61,658 bases of DNA from Basidiobolus ranarum. Lineage: Eukaryota > Basidiobolomycota > Basidiobolomycetes > Basidiobolales. The notes under the pieces are model-generated. The model had not been told where the DNA came from. It did not search any database and saw only the letters and a program-made list of their open reading frames with translations. The position numbers and the translations under genes are program-made. The stretch lies in contig JASJQH010006881.1 of NCBI GenBank assembly GCA_040143965.1, forward strand, positions 1-61,658, given 5' to 3'. Below, in pieces: positions 10,307 through 22,600 of the stretch. The stretch's first letter is position 1. Every line of letters begins with the position of its first letter.

Positions 10307-12526
10307 TTATTCGTTAAGAACTTCTTCAGTTTCTTCGATGACTTCTTCGATCCATTCTTCAATGACTTCAGTATTACTATCTTGGGTAAAGCTAGCTTTA
10401 CCAGAAGCTGCTCTTTCTTGAGCCAACTCTGCTTCAACACGGCTTCTCCAAGTTTGCCATTCTTCAATGAGTTGACGTCTTTGGGCAAGAACGGCTGCGG
10501 AAACGGCACTTTCAGAAGAAAGATCCTCTTGTTCGAAGTCACGAGAGTAGTCCTTCAAATTCTTACGAATCTTCTTCTTCTCGTCAGCAGACAAAAGAGA
10601 TGCAGGACGAGGTCTCCACAAGATTTGCTTGAATTTATCCAAAACCTTCTTATAAAGCATAGTTCCCTTGAAATCCCAAACCATGAAACCATTCTCCATA
10701 GTATGTCTCCACATACTAGCACTGGTGATAACAAATCTACCAGTAGGATCCCATTCAATATCAGTAACACCATAGTGTTCTTGAGTGGCCAAAAGGTTCA
10801 TGTAGGCAGCAGGATCTTGCTTAATACCAGCTTGATCCTTCTTGGTTTCCAAAGGCTCAAAGTCCATATCCCAGAATTCCAAATCCCAGGTAGTTTGGGA
10901 GCGAAGGGTGGCCAAGATAACATTACGTCCACGAGGAGACCAAATAAGAGCGTTGGCGGTTTTGCGCTCGAGGGTCTTAATGAGCTTGAAACCGCCGTTG
11001 GCGAACTTGCCCTTAGCCTTCTCCATAGCATAGAAGCTAGCACTAGTTCTAGGAGTAGTGGCGGTAGTACCAGCACCGGCTTGGTTGACAGCGGTAGTGC
11101 CAGAATCAGCAGTGGTAATGATACCGAAACGAGGTTCAGTAGCAGGTTCCCAGGCGAAGCTAAGAACGGTATCGGGAACTTCAACAACGTCAACGGGGAT
11201 ATCCTTTTCTCCAACACGGAAGACCTCCAGGTTGGTGAAGTTAGATTTCTTAGTCTTGGTATGACGATCAACCTTTACACAAAGATATTTGCCACGGGGA
11301 TGCCAGAACATTTTACATTCGTTAACATTGAACAAATTCTTGGTACGAGCAATTTGACGGCCAGGGAAATTGACAAGGGTAACTCTAGCAGGTTGATTTC
11401 CAATCTCAGGAGTCCAGTAAGAGAGCATATCCTGGCTATCCTTCTTAGTTTTCTCGACGAGAGGGCACCACTCGAAATCCACAACACCATCAACCTTCAT
11501 ACTCTTTTTGTCAACAAGACCCATGGAAGGTGCTTCGTAAATGGAAATCATCTGTCCAGGTGTAACACGACCAAAGTACTTCTCTGAAGGAGACCACTTG
11601 AACATGGGCCAGTTGATCTTAGTAGGACCAGAATTCTCAGAAGCATTAGGTAAGTTAGGGAAAGAGCGGAGAAGGGCACCAGTCTTGATATCCCAAATCA
11701 CAGTATGATTACCCTCATCTTCTGGGCCAAAGGGAAGGGTGTTATTGGGAGAGTCGGATAAAACGATGGGCTCATTACTCCAAGTAACAAGGTATTTCTC
11801 GTTAGGAGAGTAATCAATAAGCTTTACTCCAGGATGAACGAAACGGACAATCTTGCCCCAGCTTTCACCACCCCAAAGAGCGATACCTTGACGATGAACA
11901 GTAGTAAGATAAGTTCCAAGAGGGGACCATTGGACATAGGTTTCAGTCCAGTTGGTTCTGCTGTGAACATGATCGGGAGCTTCAGTCTTTTTGTTCCAGA
12001 AAATGCTGACTTCTTCGCCTCTGTACATAACCCATTGGTCACGAGCTTGGGCATCAGTGAGCCATGAACGGTAGTGCTCTTGTTCAACGAATTCCTCAAC
12101 CTCGGGCTCAACAAACTCTTCACTGACATCAGAGTACTTTTGAATATCTGTAATCTTGTTAACAGCAAGGACGTGAGTCTTATCCATTCGGTAATTATCA
12201 ATATGCTTGATGGCTTGAGCAGCTTGTTCGGCGTTTTCAAATTCTACAAACAAAAAACCCTTGGAAGTAGTCTTGCCAGTCTTTTCATCAGTACTTTTAG
12301 GCATGATGAGGGCACCTTCATTCAAGAGAAGACCAGCAGACTTGAAGATCTTTCTAATGACATTAAGCAACTTTTCCTCTTTTGACTCGTCAACTTTAGG
12401 AACATTGTCAACGATGACTATGTTGTCAAAGCCTTTTTCTTCGGGTAAAGCATGCTTAGCTTCAATGTCAGAAAAATCAATGTCTTCTTCGGTCAAGGGA
12501 AGATTTTTAAAATCAATAGCGGGCAT
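10307..12526 (-). CDS. PRT1: Translation initiation factor eIF3 subunit b
   Basis: An uninterrupted 739-residue frame. Residues about 35-125 form the N-terminal RRM (IVIVDNVPKVDE, then KGFLFVEFENAEQAAQAI). The middle is the nine-bladed beta-propeller of eIF3b, with WSPLGTYLTTVHRQGIALWG, a second blade beginning WSPSEKYFGRVTPGQMI, and DIEWDPTGRFVITSAS near the end. The acidic C-tail (EEWIEEVIEETEEVLNE) binds other eIF3 subunits in known homologues. It scaffolds eIF3 on the 40S subunit during start-codon selection. Length matches yeast Prt1 (about 760). It is intronless, unlike most neighbours. Long open frames on the opposite strand (for example 10382-11587) are shadows. Confidence 0.95.
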   Translation of the reverse strand: MPAIDFKNLPLTEEDIDFSDIEAKHALPEEKGFDNIVIVDNVPKVDESKEEKLLNVIRKIFKSAGLLLNEGALIMPKSTDEKTGKTTSKGFLFVEFENAEQAAQAIKHIDNYRMDKTHVLAVNKITDIQKYSDVSEEFVEPEVEEFVEQEHYRSWLTDAQARDQWVMYRGEEVSIFWNKKTEAPDHVHSRTNWTETYVQWSPLGTYLTTVHRQGIALWGGESWGKIVRFVHPGVKLIDYSPNEKYLVTWSNEPIVLSDSPNNTLPFGPEDEGNHTVIWDIKTGALLRSFPNLPNASENSGPTKINWPMFKWSPSEKYFGRVTPGQMISIYEAPSMGLVDKKSMKVDGVVDFEWCPLVEKTKKDSQDMLSYWTPEIGNQPARVTLVNFPGRQIARTKNLFNVNECKMFWHPRGKYLCVKVDRHTKTKKSNFTNLEVFRVGEKDIPVDVVEVPDTVLSFAWEPATEPRFGIITTADSGTTAVNQAGAGTTATTPRTSASFYAMEKAKGKFANGGFKLIKTLERKTANALIWSPRGRNVILATLRSQTTWDLEFWDMDFEPLETKKDQAGIKQDPAAYMNLLATQEHYGVTDIEWDPTGRFVITSASMWRHTMENGFMVWDFKGTMLYKKVLDKFKQILWRPRPASLLSADEKKKIRKNLKDYSRDFEQEDLSSESAVSAAVLAQRRQLIEEWQTWRSRVEAELAQERAASGKASFTQDSNTEVIEEWIEEVIEETEEVLNE

Positions 12527-13649
12527 GTTGCAAATCTATGCGTTGGATATGAAATAAAAATATGTAAAAATGATATCAACAAAAAAGTCTAGTGTAAAGC
12601 TTGGACTCTACAAAAAAACAAGAAAATTTTGTATCCGGGGACAACTGTTTAGTTAGCCTTCAATAAAAGCGCAGTGATACGTGAAGGATGGCTGTCGTAG
12701 GGAAAACAACACACACACAATCCAAGTCAAAGACAAACCGCCGGGAATTATTTTTTTCGATGTATCTCTGAAGTGTTAGTGGCCAGGCGAAAGTTTTTTT
12801 TTGAATTTTTTTTCCTTACAGGTTAATCTTCATCAAGGCATATCATTCGTCCATGGATTGAGATATAATTTCCATATATCATATGTAATCATTTTTTCAT
12901 TAGCCATTTCGAGATTCAGTTAAATTTTGGCATTCATTAACTAATTATCATAAGTTCTGATTTAGAATCCAAATTTCTTGATCGATGTGTTCAAAATAAA
13001 AAAAATAGCATGCTATATTTTACATCTTTGTTTTGTATAATGCTGTAATAATCAATGTCCTCTCCAAAACTCGTATTTAAGCAGTTTATGCATCAAGCTG
13101 ACTAAATGGCAGTTTATCAGTCGTGCAACCCACGCTCTCTATTAAAATTTAATTGCATACTAGTAATATCTATATTTAAATATAACGGCTATCCCGGATT
13201 GGCCAATATAGATAATTAACAGTGTGACGGTTGTATTTTATTGTCTCGATCTCCCATTAGTTACCGTTCAAGAATCAAGTAGATTCATGTATGTATGTGG
13301 GAGGCTCACTAAAAATAAATGAAGCCAACGACTCAATATAAGATATGTACACACATGTGTAGCTCAAGTGGCTTCCGATATTCCCAACTCGGTACCTAAT
13401 TTTAAATATCATGCAGTTTCCAAACCTTAAATGCAGATTTAATTGCTGCAGCCATTTCGCAGCTGATCTTATGTCTGCACTTCAACTGAACTTATCCTTC
13501 CCCTATTATCTGTTCATACTTCATCACCTGCCTTAACTTTAAACTGAACCAAATTAACTAACCCTTAGGTTTACTCGTAACTGGAAGGATAACCACTTCT
13601 TTTTCTCGTAGAGTTGTGAAGTTTAGATATTTAATATTGGAGTATAGCT
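12527..13649. other. Non-coding divergent promoter region
   Basis: 1.1 kb between the diverging eIF3b and Vac7-like genes. It has homopolymer T/A tracts near 12780-12815, a short CA run near 12706-12720, and otherwise AT-rich sequence. No RNA gene recognised. Confidence 0.5.
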
Positions 13650-15692
13650 ATGTTGGACCGTCTCACAGATTTGGATGACCATGAATTAGATGAGCAGGCT
13701 GCCATCTTTTTGCATAGTAAGAACCCCAAAAGGTTTTCCTTAGTACTGTTTGTCTCTCTATCCTGAGCATCGTAGATAACATTGAATATAATAGAACATC
13801 TCCTTTACAGTCTGCCCAACCTTTACAAACAAAGTCCTTGACAGTAAATGCAAAGCACAACCCAAATAGTGATGTGGAAAGTGTTGCCACTTCCTACGAA
13901 GATAAAAATGGGTTGAAAATCCGTATATTTAGTGAGCCCATGATTGGTGATAAAAAGGGGGGAATCAAAACTAAAGCCTCCGTTAATACTTTACAACCGC
14001 GTGAGTTGAGTATAGAAAGAGTCGACGCTTCAGATAATAATATGCGTGGCTCTTTACGAGGTAAAAAACCCCTGATGGTAAGGTTCTATACAATTCACCA
14101 AGATTCTTCGTGCTAATAGAGCAATCATCTATCACAGTTAGATGACAATGGATCAATGGGTGGGAAAAGCCGAGGAAAGAAGAAGCAGCGTCCACCTTTA
14201 AACTACAGCGATCGTAAAACGTCCGCCCTCTTCCCAGGTAATTTGGGTGCTCGTATGACTGTCTATATTAGTGACGTTGGAGGTATATAATTTCAGAATT
14301 TTATGCCATCAATAATTGTAGTCGAACTGATGGAGTGTCCTCAAATAGATGAATCAGATGAAGAATTTGTTTATCCCAAGTCTCGTAGAGTCGCTAACCG
14401 TAAAAGCGCACATTTCCGTGGTCGATTAGACCCTAAGTCTCCTGTTGATTCGCCTCTCTTTTCCCCACGTACACCTATGCCGACTCAAAATGATTCCCCT
14501 TTTGTATCGGATGCGGAGTATTTCAAATCTGGAGATTATGGTGGAGTGGGATGTTCAAATCAGTTTTACGATTCTGGATCTAGTGTTGAATCGGAGGTTG
14601 ATGATGGTTATTTTTCTTCCAAGTGGAAGAGTGATGGTAGAGGTGGCAAATCCCCAATTGGTTCTCCTCATCATCGCTATAAGCCCATGACACCTGGTAA
14701 AGAATTTTCACGACGAGCTCAGGGTCATGCATCACCCTCTCATCAAGCTGGAAGAATACAATCAGATATTGATGAGACCTTACCTTTATTCTGGAAAATG
14801 AATCCATCAGAAGCAAAAAGAAGGAGAAAGAGGTAATTCCCCCTAAGCATTTCTCAATCTGACGTTACTAAAGTAATCTGGCCATGTAATTAGAAATCGA
14901 AAAAGACAAAACTCTTTACTTGGAACATTATCATTCATTCTACTCGGAGTGATATGTTGCTTCACGTACGCATTTTCCACCATCCCGTTATCAGATGTAT
15001 CTCTAATAGGAGTAACTAATGTCCTTGCTGCCGAGAAAGAGCTTGTATTTGATGCTCACATGAAGGGAAAGAATTTGAATATCTGGACCGTGGAGATTTC
15101 TACTGTTGATATCGGAATCTTTGCCACTCCAATAAAAAGTAGCAATTCTTCAAGGAGAAACGATGAAAAGATGGCGAATCGGGTGGATACTGCGTCGCAG
15201 GAAAAAAGAGGTTAAAAGCATTGATATTAAAGTACGCCTGGCGCAACACATTTACCAACATTGTCATATAGGCACTGGTCCTGCCGAGTATCTTGGGAAT
15301 TTAGATCATCTTGACGAGCCCATGATTTTTAACCGAGGAAATGGCTTAAGTGGTACTTCAAACAGTGTGGCTGCTCAAATCCGACTCAGAAATCCTGGGG
15401 GAGTTGCCGACGAAGCAGATAATAGATGGTTACAGTCATTGCTTTGATGATCTTTTCCTGTAGTGTTATTGACATTTTTGATGATTTAAGGTATCAGATC
15501 CTCCGTCACCCATATGAACTAACCATTCGCGGGGTTCTGAAATACAAACTGTTCTTCAAATCTTACGCCATCCGAGTATGTGCAATTCAAGGCATAGATC
15601 CTACAGGAGATGGAGTTAAGTATGATCCTTTGGTAGTATGCGATCGGGAGAATTGGGATCCTCGAGACTTTCCCAAATTCGGGAACAGCTGA
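13650..15692 (+). CDS. VAC7: Vac7-like regulator of PI(3,5)P2 synthesis
   Basis: Seven exons: 13650-13716, 13776-14077, 14138-14237, 14322-14832, 14894-15210, 15272-15428 and 15491-15692, 551 codons. The first ~325 residues are low-complexity Ser/Pro/Lys sequence. A basic KRRRKRNRKR stretch then precedes one membrane span at about 336-354 (TLSFILLGVICCF). The lumenal part has the LEA2-like fold typical of fungal Vac7: PLSDVSLIGVTNVLAAEKEL, then NIWTVEISTVDIGIFATP, then PAEYLGNLDHLDEPMIF and HPYELTIRGVLKYKL. Vac7 sits in the vacuole membrane and activates the Fab1 PI3P 5-kinase. The order basic patch, TM, LEA2 domain and the late domain signature all fit. The intron-rich N-terminus is poorly conserved, so exon 2-4 boundaries are less certain than the C-terminal ones. 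Confidence 0.8.
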
Positions 15693-16642
15693 TTCCACGA
15701 TAGCCGTTCTCTGCCCCACAAATAATTGCTACAGCTAAATCAATGCCTCGTGTATTTGAGTTTCCCATCCAACTTCCAATTTACCATTCGTCCCTATGTA
15801 TTGTATATGGGTGTTTATGAACAGCGCGGCTAACTTACTATTTAATCCCGATTTTAGAAAATAACCCAAATCATTAAATGTGCTAAGTTCTTAGAGTAAT
15901 TGTTTGTTGCGCAATTCAGAGTAATCGTGCTGACTAGCACACTAGTAATACTGAGTTGGTATGACCAATTCCGTTGTAGTTCTTACTGAGTCTAGAGATG
16001 TACCATAGTAGCTTATAAATACTGGGCTTGGGAAGCATTGAAGATATCTAGTAATAGTTTAGAAAAACCACTCATGTGCATTGACTCATGTTAAACCATT
16101 TCCAAGGACGTGGAGAATGAAGCTTTAATTACGAATACGACGTCGTGGTTATTGTATATAATAAACTGTTCAAGTAACTGTTGGAATCTAAAGAAACCTT
16201 CGTTTGCATACACTCATTACACGAAGTCAGTATAGTATATGCATACTGAGATACATAAATATCAATTACAGTACGAATCTGATTATTCTTTCTGATCATT
16301 TCCCCATAATTTTCGGAACAGTGACAACTTTTGGAGCCAAATGTGATATTATTATGGTAAATGGGTGGACGTAGATTTGAATTGAAATTTTACGCTAAAA
16401 ATGTAAACATATAACAACAAAACAGTAAACAATTCGAATCAACTATGAGGGCTCAATAGCATTTAGACTTTATCACTTACTAGCAACTCTTGTAGCAACG
16501 TTCTTGTATATTCGTGTATTTAATAGTTATCATTGTGTGATCTTTGAATTTCCCTAGCCTTATATACACACACACGCATATATATATTGTCACTGTGCGT
16601 TCCTCCAGGTTAACATATCTAGCCCATTAAAACATACACCGA
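15693..16642. other. Non-coding gap
   Basis: 950 bp before the polymerase epsilon gene. Mostly unique AT-rich sequence with TA/CA-rich tracts near 16560-16590 just upstream of the start. No gene or structured RNA recognised. Confidence 0.5.
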
Positions 16643-19600
16643 ATGGGAGCTAATAACTATCGAAAAACATTCGGTTCAGGACCGGGAAAAAAGAAATTCT
16701 TCCGACAGAATGATCAATCAAATCCGAAGTTTTCTTCTGGAAACAGTGCTCCTCAAGGCTCCACAGAAGTCGACTTGGAAATGTCTAGTCTAGGCAATAG
16801 ATTCGAGGAGATAAAAAAAGTAGATGCATTAGACGAAAAGATGGGCTTTTATAGATATCAAGAGGGCCCAGAGAAACTTGGTTGGCTTCTTAACATGCAT
16901 GCGGTTTGTTTGCTTTTATATGAAAGAAACTAGTTGGTTTTATAGGTTCTATGTTCTAATTCACTTTTGAACAACCAGACTTTAGTTAAAGACGCGGACC
17001 ATCCTACCGGACTTGCGGGTGTGGATTTGTATTTCTTGGAAGAGGATGGAAATTCTTTCAAAAGTACTGTTATATACAGCCCATATTTTATAATCGGATG
17101 CAAGGTACAGTATACATCCACTTTTATTTTGGTTTGATTGTTGACTCATCCTGTTACGTATAGCCGGATACTGAGGGTGAAGTAGAGGAATTTCTAAGGC
17201 GAAAGTTTGAAAATATCGTAGAGAAAGTCCAACGAGTACAGAAACAGGATTTGCATCAGGTATGCTTTGGGTTTTGATTGATCTTGCCAGAGTTGAAGAG
17301 ATATTCATTGAAATGATTTAGCCAAATCATCTTCTAGGACTCAGAAAAACTTATCTCAAATTGTCATTTCGTAACGTTCAAGACTTGTTAAGCGTTCGAA
17401 AATTCGTACTACCAATAATCAAAAAAAATCAAGAAACGAACACTGCAACCGATATTTACAGTGAAATCAACAAGTACATACCTTTTGTTTCAAGCCAAAT
17501 GTTTAATATTTGATTGACTCACATTCATATTTAGAGCCAAAAATGTTGTTGCTTATGAGGAACTTGGGGCGGAACCCATGGGTGGAAATAGGGAGGTGAT
17601 GGATAATGTCATGGATATTCGTGAATATGATATCCCCTACTACTTACGAGTAGCTATAGACAATGGTAATATAGTGGCCAATATATTATTCTTCAACCAA
17701 GCAACTTACTAACTCGATATGTGCAACAGATATCCGAGTAGGTTTATGGTATAGTGTTAAAGCCAATTCCGGGAAGATCACGATCAAAAGACGATTCGAC
17801 AAAGTCAAGCGTGCGGAACCTGTTGTGTTAGCTTATGATATTGAAACTACAAAGCTTCCGTTGAAATTCCCAGATGCCGCTATAGATTCAATTATGATGA
17901 TTTCATATATGGTTGATGGACAGGTAAATTGTTGAATACTTTCTTTTATTACTCCATGTATTAACGTTCTTCTAGGGTTATTTAATCACAAACAGAGATA
18001 TTATTTCTAAAGACATTGACGATTTCGAATATACACCTAAGCCTGAATTTGAAGGGCCTTTCATAATCTTCAATGAGGCTAATGAGGTATGGATTGTGTT
18101 TCTTTTGAGCTTTCACCGTTGGACATTGAACTAAGTCATTCTCCAGGAAGCACTTATCAGACGCTTTTTCGAGCACATTCAAGAGATCAAGCCGACTGTA
18201 TTTGTAACTTATAACGGTGATTTTTTCGATTGGCCCTTTGTGGAAACTAGAGCGCTTGCCAATGGAATCTCTATGTATGAGGTAATGGAAGTCAAGAGAG
18301 AATCTTCATGTAACCCATTTTAACAGGTTTTGATGTATTTAGGAAATTGGATTTGCAAAAGATGATCAGGATGAGTATAAATCTAAATATGCGATTCATA
18401 TGGATGCGCTAAGATGGGTTAAGCGTGATAGTTACTTGCCCGTAGGAAGTCAAGGCTTGAAAGCCGTCACCACTTCTAAACTTGGGTATAATCCGGTCGA
18501 GGTTGACCCTGAAGATATGACACGCTTCGCATCCGAACATCCACAGACGTTATCAGAATACTCCGTTTCCGACGCTGTAGCTACTTATTATTTATACATG
18601 AAATACGTGCATCCTTTCATCTTCTCTTTATGCAATATCATTCCACTCAATCCTGATGAAGTACTCAGAAAGGGAACGGGTACTCTTTGCGAAGTCTTGC
18701 TAATGGTAATGGTTCTTCTTCGTATCCAAGCTTATTCAGGGCATCTTTTAAATGAATTCTGAATGATTTTCAGGTTGAAGCTCATCAAGGAGATATCATC
18801 ATGCCAAATAAGCATGTTGACAAGCTAGAGAAGTTTTACGAGAGTCACTTGATTGAGAGTGAAACATATGTTGGTGGTCACGTAGAAGCTCTTGAGGCTG
18901 GTGTTTTCCGTAGTGACATTCCAGTGAACTTTAAAGTTGTAACTGAGGCCATTGATAAGGTCGGTGTTTCACTTTTTATGTGAAGATGCTGTGCTTTTCC
19001 TTAATTTTCTTTCACTTTATAGCTGGTGGATGAGTTGGATGCTGCGCTAAAGTTCAGTATCCAAGTAGAGGGGAACCTTTCCTTGGATCAAGTTACAAAT
19101 TATGATGAGGTAAAGGGCTTTCACATAATTAGTCGACTATTCTGTCCTTGCTAATATTAGGAATGATAACATAGGTTCGTCAAAGCATCGTTGAGAAATT
19201 AAACGACCTTAAGAAAAATCCTTCACGTTATGAGACTCCGTTGATTTATCACTTGGATGTTGCTGCTATGTACCCTAACATCATTTTGACGAACAGACTT
19301 CAACCTGATGCCATCATTGACGAAGGTACTTGCGCATCCTGTGATTTTAATCAGCCTGGTAAAGATTGCGATCGGAGATTGACATGGTCATGGAGAGGAG
19401 AGTACTTTCCTGCTAAAAGAAGTGAAATCAACATGATCAAGAATCAACTGGAATGCGAAACATTCCCCTGGCCAACACCAAATCATGCCCCTAGGGCATA
19501 CAACCGGCTTCCACTTTCTGAGCAGAATGTCTTGCTCCGAAAGCGTGTGAAAGAGTATTGTAAAAAGGTTTATAAAAAGATGCATGTAACGATGGTTGTC

Positions 19601-22600
19601 GAAAAAGAGGCCATCATTTGTCAAAGAGAAAATCCATTCTACGTCAATACTGTTAGAAGTTTTCGTGACAGAAGATACGAGTACAAAGGCCTTCACAAAA
19701 CCTGGAAAAATAACTTGGATAAATCGGAAAATCTCACGGAAGCCGATGAGGCCAAAAAGATGATCGTACTGTACGACTCACTGCAACTTGCCCACAAATG
19801 TATTCTTAACTCTTTTTACGGGTACGTTATGAGAAAAGGCTCACGTTGGTATTCCATGGAAATGGCTGGCGTGGTATGTCTTACAGGCGCAAAGATCATT
19901 CAAATGGCTCGTCAATTGGTCGAACAAATCGGCAGACCATTAGAATTGGATACTGATGGTATTTGGTGCATTCTCCCTAGTACATTTCCTGAGAATTTCA
20001 CATTCAAACTTACAAATGGTAAAAAGTTCCCGATCTCGTATCCTTGCGTCATGTTGAATCATCTGGTCCACGATCGCTTCACCAACGACCAGTACCAAGA
20101 GTTGACTAACCCCGACACATTCGAGTATTCCGTTAGAAACGAAAACAGTATCTTTTTCGAAGTTGATGGGCCCTATCGTGCCATGATTCTGCCATCATCC
20201 AAAGAGGAGGACAAACTACTCAAGAAACGTTATGCCGTATTCAATGACGATGGTTCGTTGGCCGAGTTGAAAGGATTTGAAGTGAAAAGAAGAGGTGAAC
20301 TGAAATTGATTAAAATCTTCCAGTCTCAAATTTTCAAGATTTTCTTGGAAGGCACGACCCTTCAAGAATGTTATGGAGCCGTCGCTAAAGTGGCTGATCA
20401 ATGGCTTGACGTGTTGTATAGCAAAGCAGCTACTCTGGGAGATGACGAGTTATTTGAGCTCATTGCTGAGAACAGAAGCATGTCTAAAACTCTCGAAGAC
20501 TATGGTGACCAGAAATCTACCTCGATTAGTACAGCAAAACGTCTGGCTGAGTTCTTGGGTGATCAGATGGTCAAGGATAAAGGTTTGGCCTGCCAGTTTA
20601 TCATTTCTGAAAAACCGCTTGGATTATCTGTTTCTGAAAGAGCCATTCCTATTGCCATTTTCTCTGCTGAAGCTTCTGTCAAAAAGCATTACATAAGAAA
20701 ATGGCTTAAAGACAACTCTCTTCAGGACTTTGATATCCGAAGCATCTTGGATTGGTCTTATTATTTAGATCGATTCGCTTCTGTGGTTCAAAAGTTGATT
20801 ACCATCCCAGCTGCCATGCAAAAAGTCACCAACCCTGTTCCACGTGTCCGCCATCCAGAATGGTTGCTTAGAAGAGTTGCTGCCAAGGATGATATCTACA
20901 AGCAGAATCGTATCACCGATTCATTTAAAGTAATCCCTAAACCGGCTATGGTTGAGGATATGGAGGACTTTGGAGGGTCAGAGTCTACCAAATTCAAGAA
21001 ATCTATTGCAATTGTGACCAAGAATAGACACAAGGCTACCAGCCTCACCACTAAACTGAGCGAAATCGCTAGTGATGATTTGGAGGAGGAAGCAGAGCCG
21101 GATGGTCCAGTACCTGATATGAACATTGACTACGAGGGTTGGCTAGATTATCAAAAGAAAAAATGGAAGTGGCAAAGAAACAAAAAGAGAAAGCAACACC
21201 AAAACTCTGAAGTCAGCGGCCCTCTCTCTAAAGTCCATAAAGGTGGATTGCTCCGTGATTTCTTGATTGACGAAAAGAAAGAACAGCAGAGTAACACCTG
21301 GGAAGTCTTGCAGATTACTGAAACGGAAACACCTGGTGAGTTTCGCCTTTGGATTCTTGTTAACAAGCGCATGCAGCCTATTCGCATTAAAGTCCCACGA
21401 GTATTCTATGTCAACAGTCAAGTTGACATAGATAACTACGGTGATTTGCCCGACGGCTCTTATAGATGTACACGCAGTTATAGCATTCTACCCAGAGCTC
21501 ATCACAGGAAATATCTTTACGAATTTGACATGGAGGAAAAGTTCTATCGAAACAACACTAAAGCGATGCATATTTTCTTTAGTCACCCTTCTATTGAGGG
21601 AGTCTATGAAACTCAAGTCCCTATGGTTTTAAGGGTTCTACTCCATTTAGGAATTGTTTGTAACATCAAAGATTCCGAACGAAGTGTGCAAAGCGAGAAG
21701 AGTCTCTATGACTTGTATCAAATACAAAGTCAAGTAAACCCTGATTACACTTACCTTGGCTCTAATGACTACCTGAATTATCTGTATATCTACCACGCCA
21801 ACTCCGACAGTCGTCATTTGTTTGCCATCTTTTCCACCGTAACAAATAAGGTTACTCTCTTTGTAGTGGATGGCGCTGCTAGACAGCACCAAATCCCTAA
21901 TCTGGCTAAACTATACGGAGATCGTCTCACACAACGTCTGCAGAAGGACGCCAACTTGATGGATGGCGCTTTCAAATACCACGACGATCTTGTGTTTAGT
22001 GTCAACACTTTCCCTGGAGAATCAGAAGCGTATCAAGCTATTCAAAAAGCATTGGTTCAATACTCGACCGAACACCGTGGCTCCACTATGATTGCTCTTC
22101 ATTCCCCCATGCAATACAAAACTTTGAATGAGAAAATTAGGGCACTATCCGATTTCCCTCATGTGTGCATTCCTTCTCATAAAAAAGACAACATTTTCCC
22201 TGTCCTTGACTGGCAACGACATGCCGCTCGAAGAATGGTCGCCCATTACCTCAATGTCTCCAGCTGGCTTAATGAACGCATTTCTTTAGCTAGATATGCA
22301 AACATTCCTCTTGGTAACATAGAAATGGATGCACCGATCTTCCTTTCGGACGTGTTTTTCGCTCGTCGATTAAAAGAAAGTGGTTTTGTATTGTGGTGGT
22401 CACCTTCAGCTAAGCCAGACTTGGGTGGAAAAGAACAGGATGAAAATCTTTACACTTTAGATGAGATTGTCAACCCAGAAATCAACAACTCGGGTGCTTT
22501 CAACTCTGTGTGTATCGAAGCAGACATTAGAAATCTTGCGGTAAACACAGTTCTACAATCTGGACTCATCAATGAGCTGGAAGGAAGTATGGGTGTAACT

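Noticed and set aside
10382-11587. 401-residue plus-strand open frame
   Set aside because: Exactly antisense to the propeller of eIF3b. The sequence is unlike any family and its low-complexity Ser/Thr/Asn makeup is what antisense of this codon use gives.
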